Assembly (NCBI RefSeq): GCF_000455325.1 | Contig: NZ_HG322951.1 | Location: 2,151,801-2,215,800, forward strand | Length of the DNA stretch: 64,000 nucleotides | Reading direction: 5' to 3' | Source: Mycolicibacterium septicum DSM 44393 | GTDB taxonomy: Bacteria; Actinomycetota; Actinomycetes; Mycobacteriales; Mycobacteriaceae | Part shown: positions 26,501 to 35,025 of the stretch, piece by piece | How the letters are laid out: each line of letters begins with the position of its first letter | How positions within the stretch are numbered: position 1 is the first letter of the stretch | The notes under the pieces: generated by a model | Database searches by the model: none | Seen by the model: the letters and a program-made list of their open reading frames with translations, nothing else | Told to the model about the DNA's origin: nothing | Made by a program: the position numbers and the translations under genes

Positions 26501-28246
26501 GTGACTGACCCGATCTCAGCACCGGGCGACGGGCAAACCTTCCTCGGACCGCAGCAAAGGGCGCAAGCCTGGCAACGACTCGGCAGTGAACAATTCGACG
26601 TGGTGGTGATCGGCGGCGGTGTCGTGGGCGCCGGCGCGGCGCTCGACGCGGCGACACGCGGCCTCAAGGTCGCCCTGGTCGAGGCCCGTGACTTCGCGTC
26701 CGGCACCTCCAGCCGCAGCTCCAAGATGTTCCACGGCGGCCTGCGCTACCTCGAGCAGTTGGAGTTCGGGCTGGTGCGTGAGGCCCTGTACGAGCGTGAA
26801 CTGAGCCTGACCACGCTCGCACCGCACCTGGTCAAACCGCTTCCGTTCCTGTTCCCGTTGACCAACCGGTGGTGGGAGCGGCCCTATGTGGCGGCCGGCA
26901 TCTTCCTCTACGACCAGCTCGGCGGAGCGAAATCCGTTCCCGCGCAAAAGCATCTGACCAAATCCGGGGCGCTCCGATTGGCTCCGGGGCTCAAGCGCAG
27001 CTCGCTCATCGGCGGGATCCGTTACTACGACACCGTCGTCGACGACGCCCGGCACACCATGACCGTGGCACGCACCGCCGCCCACTACGGCGCCGTGGTG
27101 CGCTCGTCGAGCCAGGTGGTGGCGTTGTTGCGCGAGGGCGATCGCGTCGTGGGGGTCACGCTGCGTGATTCCGAGGACGGGGCCATCACCGAAGTGCGGG
27201 GCCATGTCGTGGTCAACGCCACCGGTGTGTGGACCGACGAGATCCAAGCCCTGTCCAAGGAGCGCGGCCGGTTCCGGGTGCGCGCCTCCAAGGGCGTGCA
27301 CATCGTGGTCCCGCGCGACCGGATCGTCAGCGAGGTGGCGATCATCCTGCGCACCGAGAAATCGGTGCTGTTCGTGATCCCGTGGGGTACGCACTGGATC
27401 ATCGGCACCACCGACACGGACTGGAATCTGGACCTGGCGCATCCCGCCGCGACCAAGGCCGACATCGACTACATCCTGGGGCATGTCAACACCGTGCTGG
27501 CCACCCCGCTGACCCATGACGACATCGACGGCGTCTACGCCGGGTTGCGTCCGCTGCTGGCCGGGGAGAGTGAGGAAACCTCCAAGCTCTCGCGTGAGCA
27601 CGCCGTCGCGGTGCCCTCACCGGGGTTGGTGGCCATCGCGGGCGGGAAGTACACCACCTACCGGGTGATGGCGGCCGACGCGATCGATGCTGCCGCAGAG
27701 TACATCCCGGCCCGGGTGGCGCCGTCGATCACCGAGAAGGTCCCGCTGATGGGGGCCGACGGGTACTTCGCGTTGATCAACCAGACCGAGTTCGTCGGGA
27801 AGCATTACGGGCTGCACCCGTACCGCGTCCGGCACCTGCTGGACCGCTACGGCTCGCTGATCGGCGAGGTGCTCAAGATGGCGGAGGACAAGCCCGAACT
27901 GCTGGCCCCGATCACCGATGCGCCGGTCTACCTCAAGGTCGAGGCCTACTATGCCGCCGCGGCCGAAGGGGCACTGCATCTGGAGGACATCCTGGCCCGC
28001 CGGATGCGGATCGCGATCGAATACCCGCACCGCGGCGTCGATTGCGCCCGCGAGGTCGCCGAAGTGATTGCGCCCGTGCTGGGATGGACGGCCGAAGACG
28101 TCGACCGCGAGGTCGCCACCTACATCGCCCGGGTGGAGGCCGAGGTGCTTTCGCAGACCCAGCCCGACGATGAGTCCGCCGATGCCCTGCGCCAGGCCGC
28201 GCCCGAGGCCCGCGCCGAGATTCTTGAGCCTGTGCCGTTGAATTGA
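26501..28246 (+). CDS. glpD2: Glycerol-3-phosphate dehydrogenase (FAD)
   Basis: A 581-aa membrane-associated enzyme that oxidises glycerol 3-phosphate to dihydroxyacetone phosphate and passes electrons to quinone. FAD motif GGGVVGAGAALDA is near residue 33, SSRSSKMFHGGLRYLE follows, and the C-terminal domain of about 130 residues is typical of GlpD. It starts with GTG. Orthologue of Rv3302c. Downstream it overlaps the pseudouridine synthase gene as TTGA. Confidence 0.95.
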   Translation: MTDPISAPGDGQTFLGPQQRAQAWQRLGSEQFDVVVIGGGVVGAGAALDAATRGLKVALVEARDFASGTSSRSSKMFHGGLRYLEQLEFGLVREALYERELSLTTLAPHLVKPLPFLFPLTNRWWERPYVAAGIFLYDQLGGAKSVPAQKHLTKSGALRLAPGLKRSSLIGGIRYYDTVVDDARHTMTVARTAAHYGAVVRSSSQVVALLREGDRVVGVTLRDSEDGAITEVRGHVVVNATGVWTDEIQALSKERGRFRVRASKGVHIVVPRDRIVSEVAIILRTEKSVLFVIPWGTHWIIGTTDTDWNLDLAHPAATKADIDYILGHVNTVLATPLTHDDIDGVYAGLRPLLAGESEETSKLSREHAVAVPSPGLVAIAGGKYTTYRVMAADAIDAAAEYIPARVAPSITEKVPLMGADGYFALINQTEFVGKHYGLHPYRVRHLLDRYGSLIGEVLKMAEDKPELLAPITDAPVYLKVEAYYAAAAEGALHLEDILARRMRIAIEYPHRGVDCAREVAEVIAPVLGWTAEDVDREVATYIARVEAEVLSQTQPDDESADALRQAAPEARAEILEPVPLN

Positions 28247-29142
28247 GAAAGCCCGGTTCCCAACGCTCTTCGCGCAGGCGGTCATCGCCGCCGCTGCCGG
28301 TGCGTGACGGACTCGGCCCGGCGCGGCTGCGGTTGTTGGGCGGCAATGTGTACGACGAGTTGCAGACGCGGTTCGGCATCGGCGCGAAAGTGCTTGCCGG
28401 AGAAGTGGTTCTGCCGGACGGGACGCCGGTCGATGCGACGACGACACTGCCCGCGGGTGCGCACGTCTACTTCTACCGGGACCTGGTCGACGAGGTGGAG
28501 GTGCCGTTCGACATCCCCGTCCTCTACCGCGACGACGACATCGTCGTGGTCGACAAGCCACACTTCCTGGCCACCATGCCCCGGGGTGGCCACGTCGCGC
28601 AGACCGCGCTCGTGCGGCTGCGTCGCGAACTGGACCTACCGGACCTGAGCCCCGCGCATCGGCTGGACCGGCTGACCGCGGGCGTGCTGCTGTTCACCGT
28701 GCGCCGCGAGGTCCGGGGCCAGTACCAGCGGCTGTTCGCCGAGGGTGGGGTTCGCAAGACGTATCTGGCCCGTGCTGACGGGGTGGCCACGGTGTCGTTA
28801 CCTGCCACGCTGCGCAGCCGGATCATCAAGCAGCGCGGTCGGTTACAGGCTTTCGAGGAACCCGGTGAACCCAACGCCGAGACCTATGTCGAGGACATGG
28901 GGAGCGGGCTCTACCGGCTGTCGCCCCGCACCGGGCAGACGCATCAGTTGCGCGTGCACATGGCCTCGATCGGGCTGCCGATCATCGGTGACTCCTTGTA
29001 TCCCAACGTGATCGACGTCGCGCCCCATGATTTCGGCAATCCGCTGCAATTGCTGGCCCAGCGCCTGGCGTTCACCGACCCGACCACAGGAGAGGACCGC
29101 GAGTTCGTCAGTGCCCGCGTAGTGGGCCGAAGCCTTGCGTGA
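28243..29142 (+). CDS. RluA-family pseudouridine synthase
   Basis: A 299-aa RNA pseudouridine synthase. HRLDRLTAGVLLF around residue 142 contains the catalytic Asp, VVDKPHF and LSPRTGQTHQLRVHM are the other family motifs. The N-terminal 90 residues form a small extra domain. It starts at a TTG that overlaps the glpD2 stop; a GTG at 28300 is a possible later start. Orthologue of Rv3300c. The RNA target cannot be told. Confidence 0.88.
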   Translation: MRKPGSQRSSRRRSSPPLPVRDGLGPARLRLLGGNVYDELQTRFGIGAKVLAGEVVLPDGTPVDATTTLPAGAHVYFYRDLVDEVEVPFDIPVLYRDDDIVVVDKPHFLATMPRGGHVAQTALVRLRRELDLPDLSPAHRLDRLTAGVLLFTVRREVRGQYQRLFAEGGVRKTYLARADGVATVSLPATLRSRIIKQRGRLQAFEEPGEPNAETYVEDMGSGLYRLSPRTGQTHQLRVHMASIGLPIIGDSLYPNVIDVAPHDFGNPLQLLAQRLAFTDPTTGEDREFVSARVVGRSLA

Positions 29143-29171
29143 TCGGACCGCGGTGATGTTCTACTGACGGG

Positions 29172-29942
29172 GTGAACCGTGAGACTTTTGACCATCTGTT
29201 CGACATGACCGACCGGACCGTGATCGTCACCGGTGGCACCCGTGGCATCGGATTGGCTCTCGCCGAGGGTTTTACGCTGGCCGGTGCGCGCGTGGTGGTT
29301 GCCAGCCGCAAACCCGAGGCCTGCGAGCGGGCCGCCGAGCATCTGCGTGAACTCGGCGGACAGGCGATCGGGGTGCCCACCCACAGCGGCAACATCGACG
29401 ACCTCGGCGCACTGGTGGAGCGCACGGTCGCCGAGTTCGGCGGGATCGATGTGGTGGTCAACAATGCGGCCAACGCGCTGGCCCAACCGCTGGGTGAGAT
29501 GACGCCGGAGGCCTGGGCCAAGTCCTATGAGGTGAACCTGCGTGGGCCGGTGTTCCTGGTGCAGCACGCATTGCCGCACCTGAAGGCCAGCCCGAAGGCC
29601 GCGGTGCTGAACATGGTGTCGGTCGGGGCGTTCAACTTCGCGCCCGCACTGTCCATCTACGCCTCGGGCAAGGCCGCGCTGATGTCGGTGACCCGGTCGA
29701 TGGCGGCCGAGTTCGCGCCGCTGGGCATCCGGGTGAACGCGATGGCCCCAGGACCGGTCGACACCGACATGATGCGCAACAACCCGCAGGAGGCCATCGA
29801 TCTCATGAAGGGCGGGACCCTGATGAAGCGGCTGGCCACGCCCGACGAGATGGTCGGCGCGGCCCTGCTCATGTGTTCGGACGCCGGCAGTTACATGACC
29901 GGGCAGGTGGTCATCGTCGACGGTGGCGGGACACCTCGCTGA
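29172..29942 (+). CDS. SDR-family oxidoreductase
   Basis: A 256-aa short-chain dehydrogenase starting at GTG 29172, with TGGTRGIG, NNAANALA, catalytic Ser in MVSVG and YASGK. The C-terminal MTGQVVIVDGGGTPR is typical of the fabG-like group that handles beta-hydroxyacyl or alcohol substrates. It overlaps the 3' end of the convergent enoyl-CoA hydratase gene by 32 bp. A fatty acid or steroid role is possible; the substrate is unknown. Confidence 0.85.
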   Translation: MNRETFDHLFDMTDRTVIVTGGTRGIGLALAEGFTLAGARVVVASRKPEACERAAEHLRELGGQAIGVPTHSGNIDDLGALVERTVAEFGGIDVVVNNAANALAQPLGEMTPEAWAKSYEVNLRGPVFLVQHALPHLKASPKAAVLNMVSVGAFNFAPALSIYASGKAALMSVTRSMAAEFAPLGIRVNAMAPGPVDTDMMRNNPQEAIDLMKGGTLMKRLATPDEMVGAALLMCSDAGSYMTGQVVIVDGGGTPR

Positions 29943-30708
29943 CCTCGGCCAGGCTCCCGGTGCCGACGGACAGGATCTGACTGCGGTTCTCCACGTGCAG
30001 CGCTGTTTCCAAGCAGCCGGCGTCGAGGTTCGCCCAGAGCACCTGCTTGGTCGATTCCAGCCCGAATTTCCCGTAGCCGCAGAGGGTTTCAGCGATTTCG
30101 AGGGCCGCGTCGAGCAGGTTCGCGGTGTCGTCGACGATGCGGGTGACCAGCCCGAGCCGCAGCGCCTCCGGCGCCTCGACCGCACGCGCGGTGAGGATCA
30201 GGTCGAACGCCGGGCCCGCACCGATGATCCGGGGCAGGGTGTAGCTCACCCCGATGTCACAACCGCCGATGCCCAGCTTGATGAACTGCGTGCAGAACTT
30301 CGCCGACGGGCCGGCGATGCGGATGTCGCTGGCCGCCGCCAGGGCGAAGCCGCCGCCGTATGCCGCGCCGTTGACTGCGGCAATGACAGGTTGGCGGAGC
30401 CGGTGCAGTTTGACCGTCAGGTTCGCGATGCGTTCCTGCCACCGCATGCCCGAACGGGGAAATTCGGTGCCGCCGCCGGCCTCGGGCGGATTGGGATCGC
30501 TCAGATCCAGTCCCGAGCAGAAGCCGCGACCAGCGCCGGTGAGCACCACGACGCGGCACTCGTTGTTCGCCGCGATCGCGTCCAGGGTGGCGTGCAGGGC
30601 CTCGACCAGTTCGTAGGACAGCGCGTTGAGTTTCTCGGGGCGATTGAGCGTGATGACGGCGATTTCGGGCCGCGGATAGGCAACATCGAGTGGCTGTGCA
30701 GGGGGCAT
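29911..30708 (-). CDS. Enoyl-CoA hydratase/isomerase-family protein
   Basis: A 265-aa crotonase-fold protein. CSGLDLSD and AAYGGGFALA form the CoA oxyanion hole. The two catalytic Glu residues of classical crotonases are altered: GGG-F-A-L has no Glu, and the second region is IGGCDIGVSY with Asp. So classical hydratase activity is doubtful, and the protein may act as an isomerase, hydrolase or decarboxylase. It lies 9 bp from the TetR gene on the same strand and may share its transcript. Confidence 0.85.
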   Translation of the reverse strand: MPPAQPLDVAYPRPEIAVITLNRPEKLNALSYELVEALHATLDAIAANNECRVVVLTGAGRGFCSGLDLSDPNPPEAGGGTEFPRSGMRWQERIANLTVKLHRLRQPVIAAVNGAAYGGGFALAAASDIRIAGPSAKFCTQFIKLGIGGCDIGVSYTLPRIIGAGPAFDLILTARAVEAPEALRLGLVTRIVDDTANLLDAALEIAETLCGYGKFGLESTKQVLWANLDAGCLETALHVENRSQILSVGTGSLAEVSEVSRHRRR

Positions 30709-30717
30709 GAGCGGACC

Positions 30718-31410
30718 CTAGCCGGTGCTGCGCCACCCATTGACGCCAACGGCGATCATCCGTAGTTGTTTGACCGCGGTGCGGTGGATCGCCTCGACCG
30801 CCGCCGCGTCCCCGGCATCTTCGAGGCTCTCGGCTATCGAGATCATCGCGTTGACGAAGAGGTTGGCCAGGATGTTGAGATCCTCGCTGCTCCAGTCCTT
30901 GAGGCCGGGGAAGCGGGCCAGGTCGATCGCCAGCTCGGAGGTGATCAACCGGATCTCGGTGCGAATCGCGTAACGCAGCACCGACACACCGCTGGAACGT
31001 TCGCGGGCGATGAACCGCCAGTGCTCGCGCCGGTCGTTGAAACTGCCGATCAGAATCTCGGCGGAGGATTCGATGACGTGATGCGGGTCGAGCTTGCCGG
31101 CCCGTGCACCGCGCAGCATGTCCCGCAGGGATCGGAACGACTCGTCGATGAGGACCAGGCCGAGCGCATCCATCGAGTCGAAGTGCCGGTAGAACGCGGC
31201 GGGCACGATGCCCGCCTCCCGGGTGACCTCCCGCAGGGACAGTGCGCTGAAGCTGCGGTCTTCCAGCAGGGTCAGCGCCGCGGTGATGATCGCGCGCCGG
31301 GTGGCCTCTTTGCGTTCTTCCCGGGACAGCGTGTCCCGCGACCGCGACGACGATTCGGTCCGTCGCGTTCGTGACGTGGATGTTCGTGAATTGGGCGTAC
31401 GTTTGTTCAC
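30718..31410 (-). CDS. TetR-family regulator, DesT-like by context
   Basis: A TetR repressor of 230 aa if it starts at the GTG at 31410; an upstream in-frame GTG at 31428 is also possible. The basic Arg/Ser-rich N-terminus precedes the HTH (SALSLREVTREAGIVPAAFYRHFDS). It is divergent from a ferredoxin reductase and a fatty acid desaturase. That arrangement matches Pseudomonas desT-desCB, where the repressor senses the acyl-CoA saturation state. A palindrome GTTCAC-N4-GTGAAC lies at its start codon. Confidence 0.85.
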   Translation of the reverse strand: MNKRTPNSRTSTSRTRRTESSSRSRDTLSREERKEATRRAIITAALTLLEDRSFSALSLREVTREAGIVPAAFYRHFDSMDALGLVLIDESFRSLRDMLRGARAGKLDPHHVIESSAEILIGSFNDRREHWRFIARERSSGVSVLRYAIRTEIRLITSELAIDLARFPGLKDWSSEDLNILANLFVNAMISIAESLEDAGDAAAVEAIHRTAVKQLRMIAVGVNGWRSTG

Positions 31411-31420
31411 TGGTGTGAAC
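31405..31420. promoter_or_regulatory. Candidate TetR operator GTTCAC-N4-GTGAAC
   Basis: Perfect 6-bp arms around TGGT, overlapping the likely GTG start of the TetR gene. A further GTTCAC half-site is at 31484-31489, two bases into the desaturase-operon ATG. The half-site resembles the AGTGAAC half-site reported for DesT in Pseudomonas. Binding is inferred. Confidence 0.55.
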
Positions 31421-31445
31421 CCTACCACTTGCAGGGTTTTTATCG

Positions 31446-31482
31446 TTGACAGAGTCGGGTGTGCACGCGCACTGTGTACACA
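31446..31482 (+). promoter_or_regulatory. Promoter of the reductase-desaturase operon, probably leaderless
   Basis: TTGACA at 31446-31451 is a consensus -35 box. An 18-bp spacer leads to a weak -10 at 31470-31475, which would place the start site at or next to the ATG at 31482. The palindrome TGTGTACACA (31473-31482) covers the -10 to +1 region and is a candidate repressor site. Confidence 0.45.
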
Positions 31483-32573
31483 TGTTCACTCAAACATTGG
31501 CTGAAGGTGTTGGCCGGCGGCTACTGTCCGGCCCGCGAATGAGTGCTCTCGCGAACCTGCTTACCGGCCCCCACGGAGTCGACCGCTACACCGAGCTGGT
31601 CGAGCCGACTTGGACCCGCGGCGACGCCCGGGCCAAGGTGGTGGCAGTGCGGCGCCAGACGCCGCGCAGCGTCACGCTGACCCTGGAACCGAATGCGGCC
31701 TTCGCCGGATTTCGGGCGGGTCAGCACATCAACCTCTCCGTCGAGATCAACGGTCGGCGCCGCACCCGGTGCTACTCGCCGGCCAACGCCGAAGGGGCGG
31801 GCCACCTCGAGTTGACCGTCGGCCGCCACGACGGTGGCTTGGTCTCGACCTACCTGTGTGACCACGCGTACCCGGGCATGGTGCTGGGGCTCGACTCGGT
31901 CGGCGGAGATTTCGTCCTGCCCGAGGCGCTGCCGCAGCGCATCCTCTTCGTCTCGGGCGGCAGCGGCATCACCCCGGTGCTGTCCATGCTGCGCACCTTG
32001 CGTGCACAGGGGTTCACCGGGGAGGTCGCGTTCCTGCACTACGCACGCGGCGCCGACGAGGCCTGTTACCGCTCTGAGCTGGCGGCCATGCGTTCGGCCC
32101 GGGTGCGGGTCCTGCACGGCTACACCCGCGACGGGGCCGTCGGTGATCTGGACGGGTACTTCGGTCCCGCACACCTGGCCGCTGCCTTTCCCGGCGCCCA
32201 GCCGGACGCCGTGTTCGTCTGTGGCCCACAGGCGCTGGTCGATGCGGTGCGGGAGTCGCGTCCCGACGCGCAATCGGAGAGCTTCGTCCCACCCGTGTTC
32301 GCCGCTCCGACCGGATCCACCGGAGGCACCGTTCGGTTCGCCGACAGCGACGTGGAGGTGACCGACGACGGTCAACCGCTGCTGGTGCAGGCCGAGGCCG
32401 CCGGCCTCACACCGGAAAGCGGTTGCCGGATGGGCATCTGCCACACCTGCACCCGTTTCAAGACCAGCGGCGCCGTCCGCAACCTGATCACCGGCGCGAT
32501 CTCCACCGCCGACTGCGAAGACATCGAAATTTGCGTCACCGCACCCGTCGGTGACGTCGTCATAGACCTGTAG
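31482..32573 (+). CDS. Ferredoxin reductase for the desaturase (Rv3230c-like)
   Basis: A 363-aa electron-transfer protein. An FAD domain with RCYSPAN, a NAD(P) domain starting SGGSGITPV, and a C-terminal 2Fe-2S ferredoxin domain with ESGCRMGICHTCTRF. It passes electrons from NAD(P)H to the diiron desaturase encoded 17 bp downstream. The pair corresponds to Rv3230c-Rv3229c (desA3). I chose the ATG at 31482 because of the leaderless promoter; 31539 is a possible later start. Confidence 0.9.
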   Translation: MFTQTLAEGVGRRLLSGPRMSALANLLTGPHGVDRYTELVEPTWTRGDARAKVVAVRRQTPRSVTLTLEPNAAFAGFRAGQHINLSVEINGRRRTRCYSPANAEGAGHLELTVGRHDGGLVSTYLCDHAYPGMVLGLDSVGGDFVLPEALPQRILFVSGGSGITPVLSMLRTLRAQGFTGEVAFLHYARGADEACYRSELAAMRSARVRVLHGYTRDGAVGDLDGYFGPAHLAAAFPGAQPDAVFVCGPQALVDAVRESRPDAQSESFVPPVFAAPTGSTGGTVRFADSDVEVTDDGQPLLVQAEAAGLTPESGCRMGICHTCTRFKTSGAVRNLITGAISTADCEDIEICVTAPVGDVVIDL

Positions 32574-32590
32574 ACCCGAAAGGCGCAGCC

Positions 32591-33727
32591 ATGACTCACT
32601 ACACCCTCACCCCCGAGCAGTTCGAAACCTTCGGCGCCGAGCTCGACGCCATCCGTGAAAAGGCGGTTGCCGATCTCGGTGAGCGCGACGCCACCTACAT
32701 CCGCGACATCATCAAGATGCAGCGCAAGCTCGAGATCGGTGGTCGGGCGCTGCTGTTCCTGCCGCCTGCCTGGCCGGTCGGCACCGTGATGCTCGGACTG
32801 TCGAAGATCCTCGACAACATGGAGATCGGCCACAACGTCATGCACGGGCAGTACGACTGGATGGGCGATCCGGCGCTGCGCGGCCAGAACTTCGAATGGG
32901 ATTCGGCCTGCCCGTCCAATCAGTGGCGGCACTCCCACAACTACATGCACCACACCTACACCAACATCGTCGACATGGACCGCGACATCGGCTACGGCGT
33001 CCTGCGGATGAGCGAGGACCAGAAGTGGAGCCCGTACTACCTGGGCAACCCGCTGTACGCCTTCCTGCTGATGGTGTTCTTCCAGTACGGCGTGGCCCTG
33101 CACGAGCTGGAGACCGAGCGGATCCGCACCGGTGAGATCAAGCTGCGTGACAAGAAGGACATGCTGCGTGAGATGTGGGAAAAGGTCCGCAAGCAGACCG
33201 TCAAGGACTACGTGGCCTTCCCGCTACTGGCCGGCCCGTTCGCGCCATTCGTGTTCGCGGGCAACATGACTGCCAATCTGATGCGCAACGTGTGGTCGTA
33301 CACGATCATCTTCTGCGGACACTTCCCGGAGGGCACCCACGAGTTCACCATCGAGGAGACCCAGAACGAGACGCGCGGCCAGTGGTACTTCCGCCAGCTG
33401 CTGGGTTCGGCAAACCTGTCCGGCGGCAAGTGGTTCCACATCTTCAGCGGCAACCTGTCGTTCCAGATCGAACACCACCTGTTCCCGGACATCCCGGCGC
33501 ACCGCTACGCCGAGATCTCCGAAGAGGTCAAGGAGATCTGCCAGCGCTACGGCCTGCCCTACAACACCGGCCCGATCCACAAGCAGTTCGCCTCGGTGGT
33601 GCGCAAGATCGTGCGGCTGGCGTTCCCGTGGGGCGGCAAGCCCAAGGATCCCGAGCCGGTCGCCGAAGAGCCTGCACAGGAACCGGCTTCGCAGCCGATC
33701 TGCGAGCCGGAACTCGTCAACTGCTGA
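32591..33727 (+). CDS. desA3: Acyl-CoA delta-9 desaturase, DesA3-like
   Basis: A 378-aa membrane diiron desaturase that puts a cis double bond in stearoyl-CoA to make oleate. The three His boxes are GHNVMHG (near residue 80), HSHNYMHH (near 117) and QIEHHLFPDIPAH (near 290). Hydrophobic segments lie between them. It is the second gene of the operon with its reductase. The C-terminus is Pro/Glu-rich and ends in ELVNC. The 3' end overlaps the convergent acetyltransferase gene by 11 bp. Confidence 0.92.
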   Translation: MTHYTLTPEQFETFGAELDAIREKAVADLGERDATYIRDIIKMQRKLEIGGRALLFLPPAWPVGTVMLGLSKILDNMEIGHNVMHGQYDWMGDPALRGQNFEWDSACPSNQWRHSHNYMHHTYTNIVDMDRDIGYGVLRMSEDQKWSPYYLGNPLYAFLLMVFFQYGVALHELETERIRTGEIKLRDKKDMLREMWEKVRKQTVKDYVAFPLLAGPFAPFVFAGNMTANLMRNVWSYTIIFCGHFPEGTHEFTIEETQNETRGQWYFRQLLGSANLSGGKWFHIFSGNLSFQIEHHLFPDIPAHRYAEISEEVKEICQRYGLPYNTGPIHKQFASVVRKIVRLAFPWGGKPKDPEPVAEEPAQEPASQPICEPELVNC

Positions 33728-34232
33728 CCGTCAGGCTGCACTGCAGCAGCACCGTGTCCAGCCATCGTCCGTGCTTGTAGCCGACCGCACGCAGTCGCCC
33801 GGCCTCGGTGAAACCGTGCTTGCGGTGCAGGGCAAGGGATGCCGCCGCCTCGTCGGTGTCGGCCACCACGGCGATGACCTCACGGATGCCTGCTGCGGTG
33901 CAGCCCTCCAGAAGTCCTTGCAGCAGCAGGGCTCCGAAGCCGCGACCGGCGCACTGCGGCGTGAGGTAGATCGAGTTCTCCACAGTGTGCCGATAGGCCG
34001 GGCGCAACTTCCACGGTGAGCAGTAGGCGTAGCCCACGATCTCGTCGTCGAGTGTCGCGGTGAGGAAAGGCAATTCACGTTCGCGGGCCGTTGCGAGCCG
34101 ATGCTCCCACTCCTCGCGATGCGGCGGGATCAGCTCGAACGTGGCTACCCCGGTCTCGACATGGTGGGCGTAGATGACGCTGATCGCGTCGAGGTCATCC
34201 GGTGACGTCGGGCGGACGACGGCGTTGGTCAT
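33717..34232 (-). CDS. GNAT acetyltransferase, phosphinothricin-acetyltransferase-like
   Basis: A 171-aa GNAT enzyme. Motifs include SVIYAHHV near the start, GYAYCSPWKLRPAYRHTVENSIYL, and acetyl-CoA site CAGRGFGALLLQGL; HRKHGFTEAGRLRAVGYKHGRW is the usual end of the Pat/YncA group. Such enzymes acetylate phosphinothricin, methionine sulfoximine or related amino acids. It begins divergently from a TetR gene. Confidence 0.85.
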   Translation of the reverse strand: MTNAVVRPTSPDDLDAISVIYAHHVETGVATFELIPPHREEWEHRLATARERELPFLTATLDDEIVGYAYCSPWKLRPAYRHTVENSIYLTPQCAGRGFGALLLQGLLEGCTAAGIREVIAVVADTDEAAASLALHRKHGFTEAGRLRAVGYKHGRWLDTVLLQCSLTVSS

Positions 34233-34312
34233 GTTTTCACCCTAAGGGGCGTCTACCCGGTCGGTTGTCTGACTTTCTCCTAAGCTGTCGCTCAGTTGAG
34301 GAAGGGATTCCG

Positions 34313-34933
34313 ATGGCCTACGTCAAGGCAGCCGAGCGTCACGAGCAGATCGTCGAGGCGGCGATCCGGGTGCTCAGCGACGTCGGCGTGCCGGGAACGA
34401 CGCTGCGCGCCGTCGCGGCCGAAGCGGGTATCCCGCTGGGCACGTTGCACTACGTGTTCCCGTCCAAGGACCAGATGCTGCGCGCCGTCATCGCCGCGGT
34501 CATCGACGATGTCGTCGCCACCGTGCATGACAGCCTGCAACTCGACCAGGGTCTGGCGCACGCACTGAGCCACGGCGTCACGACGTTCTGGGACGCCCTG
34601 GTCGAAGGCGACGTCGGTGTGCAGGTCATGCAGTACGAACTGGCGATGTACTCCGTGCGCAGCGAGGGATCGGGGGGACTGGCGCGGCTGCAGTACGACC
34701 GATACACCGCGCTGGTCACGGAGTTCTGCGAACAAGCGGCGAACGCCGCCGGTGAGCGCTGCGCCGTGGACTTCGCCACCCTGGGGCGGCTCGGGCTCGC
34801 GATGCTCGACGGCTTGATCATCCAGTACGTGGCCAGCCGGGACGGTCAGCGCGCGCGCCGTGATCTCGACCGTGGGATCCAGATGCTGGTGACGCTGGCA
34901 GATCCCCAGCCGGTGGCGGGTCCGCGCGGCTAG
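34313..34933 (+). CDS. TetR-family regulator
   Basis: A 206-aa TetR repressor starting at ATG 34313, preceded by GAGGAAGG. The HTH is TTLRAVAAEAGIPLGTLHYVFPSKDQ. It is followed 92 bp later by the amine oxidase gene, whose promoter holds a clear inverted repeat, so that gene is its probable target. The ligand domain is not informative. Confidence 0.85.
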   Translation: MAYVKAAERHEQIVEAAIRVLSDVGVPGTTLRAVAAEAGIPLGTLHYVFPSKDQMLRAVIAAVIDDVVATVHDSLQLDQGLAHALSHGVTTFWDALVEGDVGVQVMQYELAMYSVRSEGSGGLARLQYDRYTALVTEFCEQAANAAGERCAVDFATLGRLGLAMLDGLIIQYVASRDGQRARRDLDRGIQMLVTLADPQPVAGPRG

Positions 34934-34983
34934 CTTCCCCGGATCGGCTCCGGCGCGGGCTGTCGTCCGTGGCGGTTCCGTGC

Positions 34984-35009
34984 TATAAAAGTCGGACGGT
35001 TGACCGACT
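34984..35009 (+). promoter_or_regulatory. Amine oxidase promoter with TetR-type operator
   Basis: TATAAA at 34984-34989 is a good -10. Immediately after it, 34990-35009 is an inverted repeat with arms AGTCGGAC and GACCGACT (7 of 8 positions pair) around GGTT. A protein bound here would cover the transcription start. AACGGAG, 5 bp before the ATG at 35026, is the ribosome-binding site. Confidence 0.55.
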
Positions 35010-35025
35010 TAGAAACGGAGATCCG

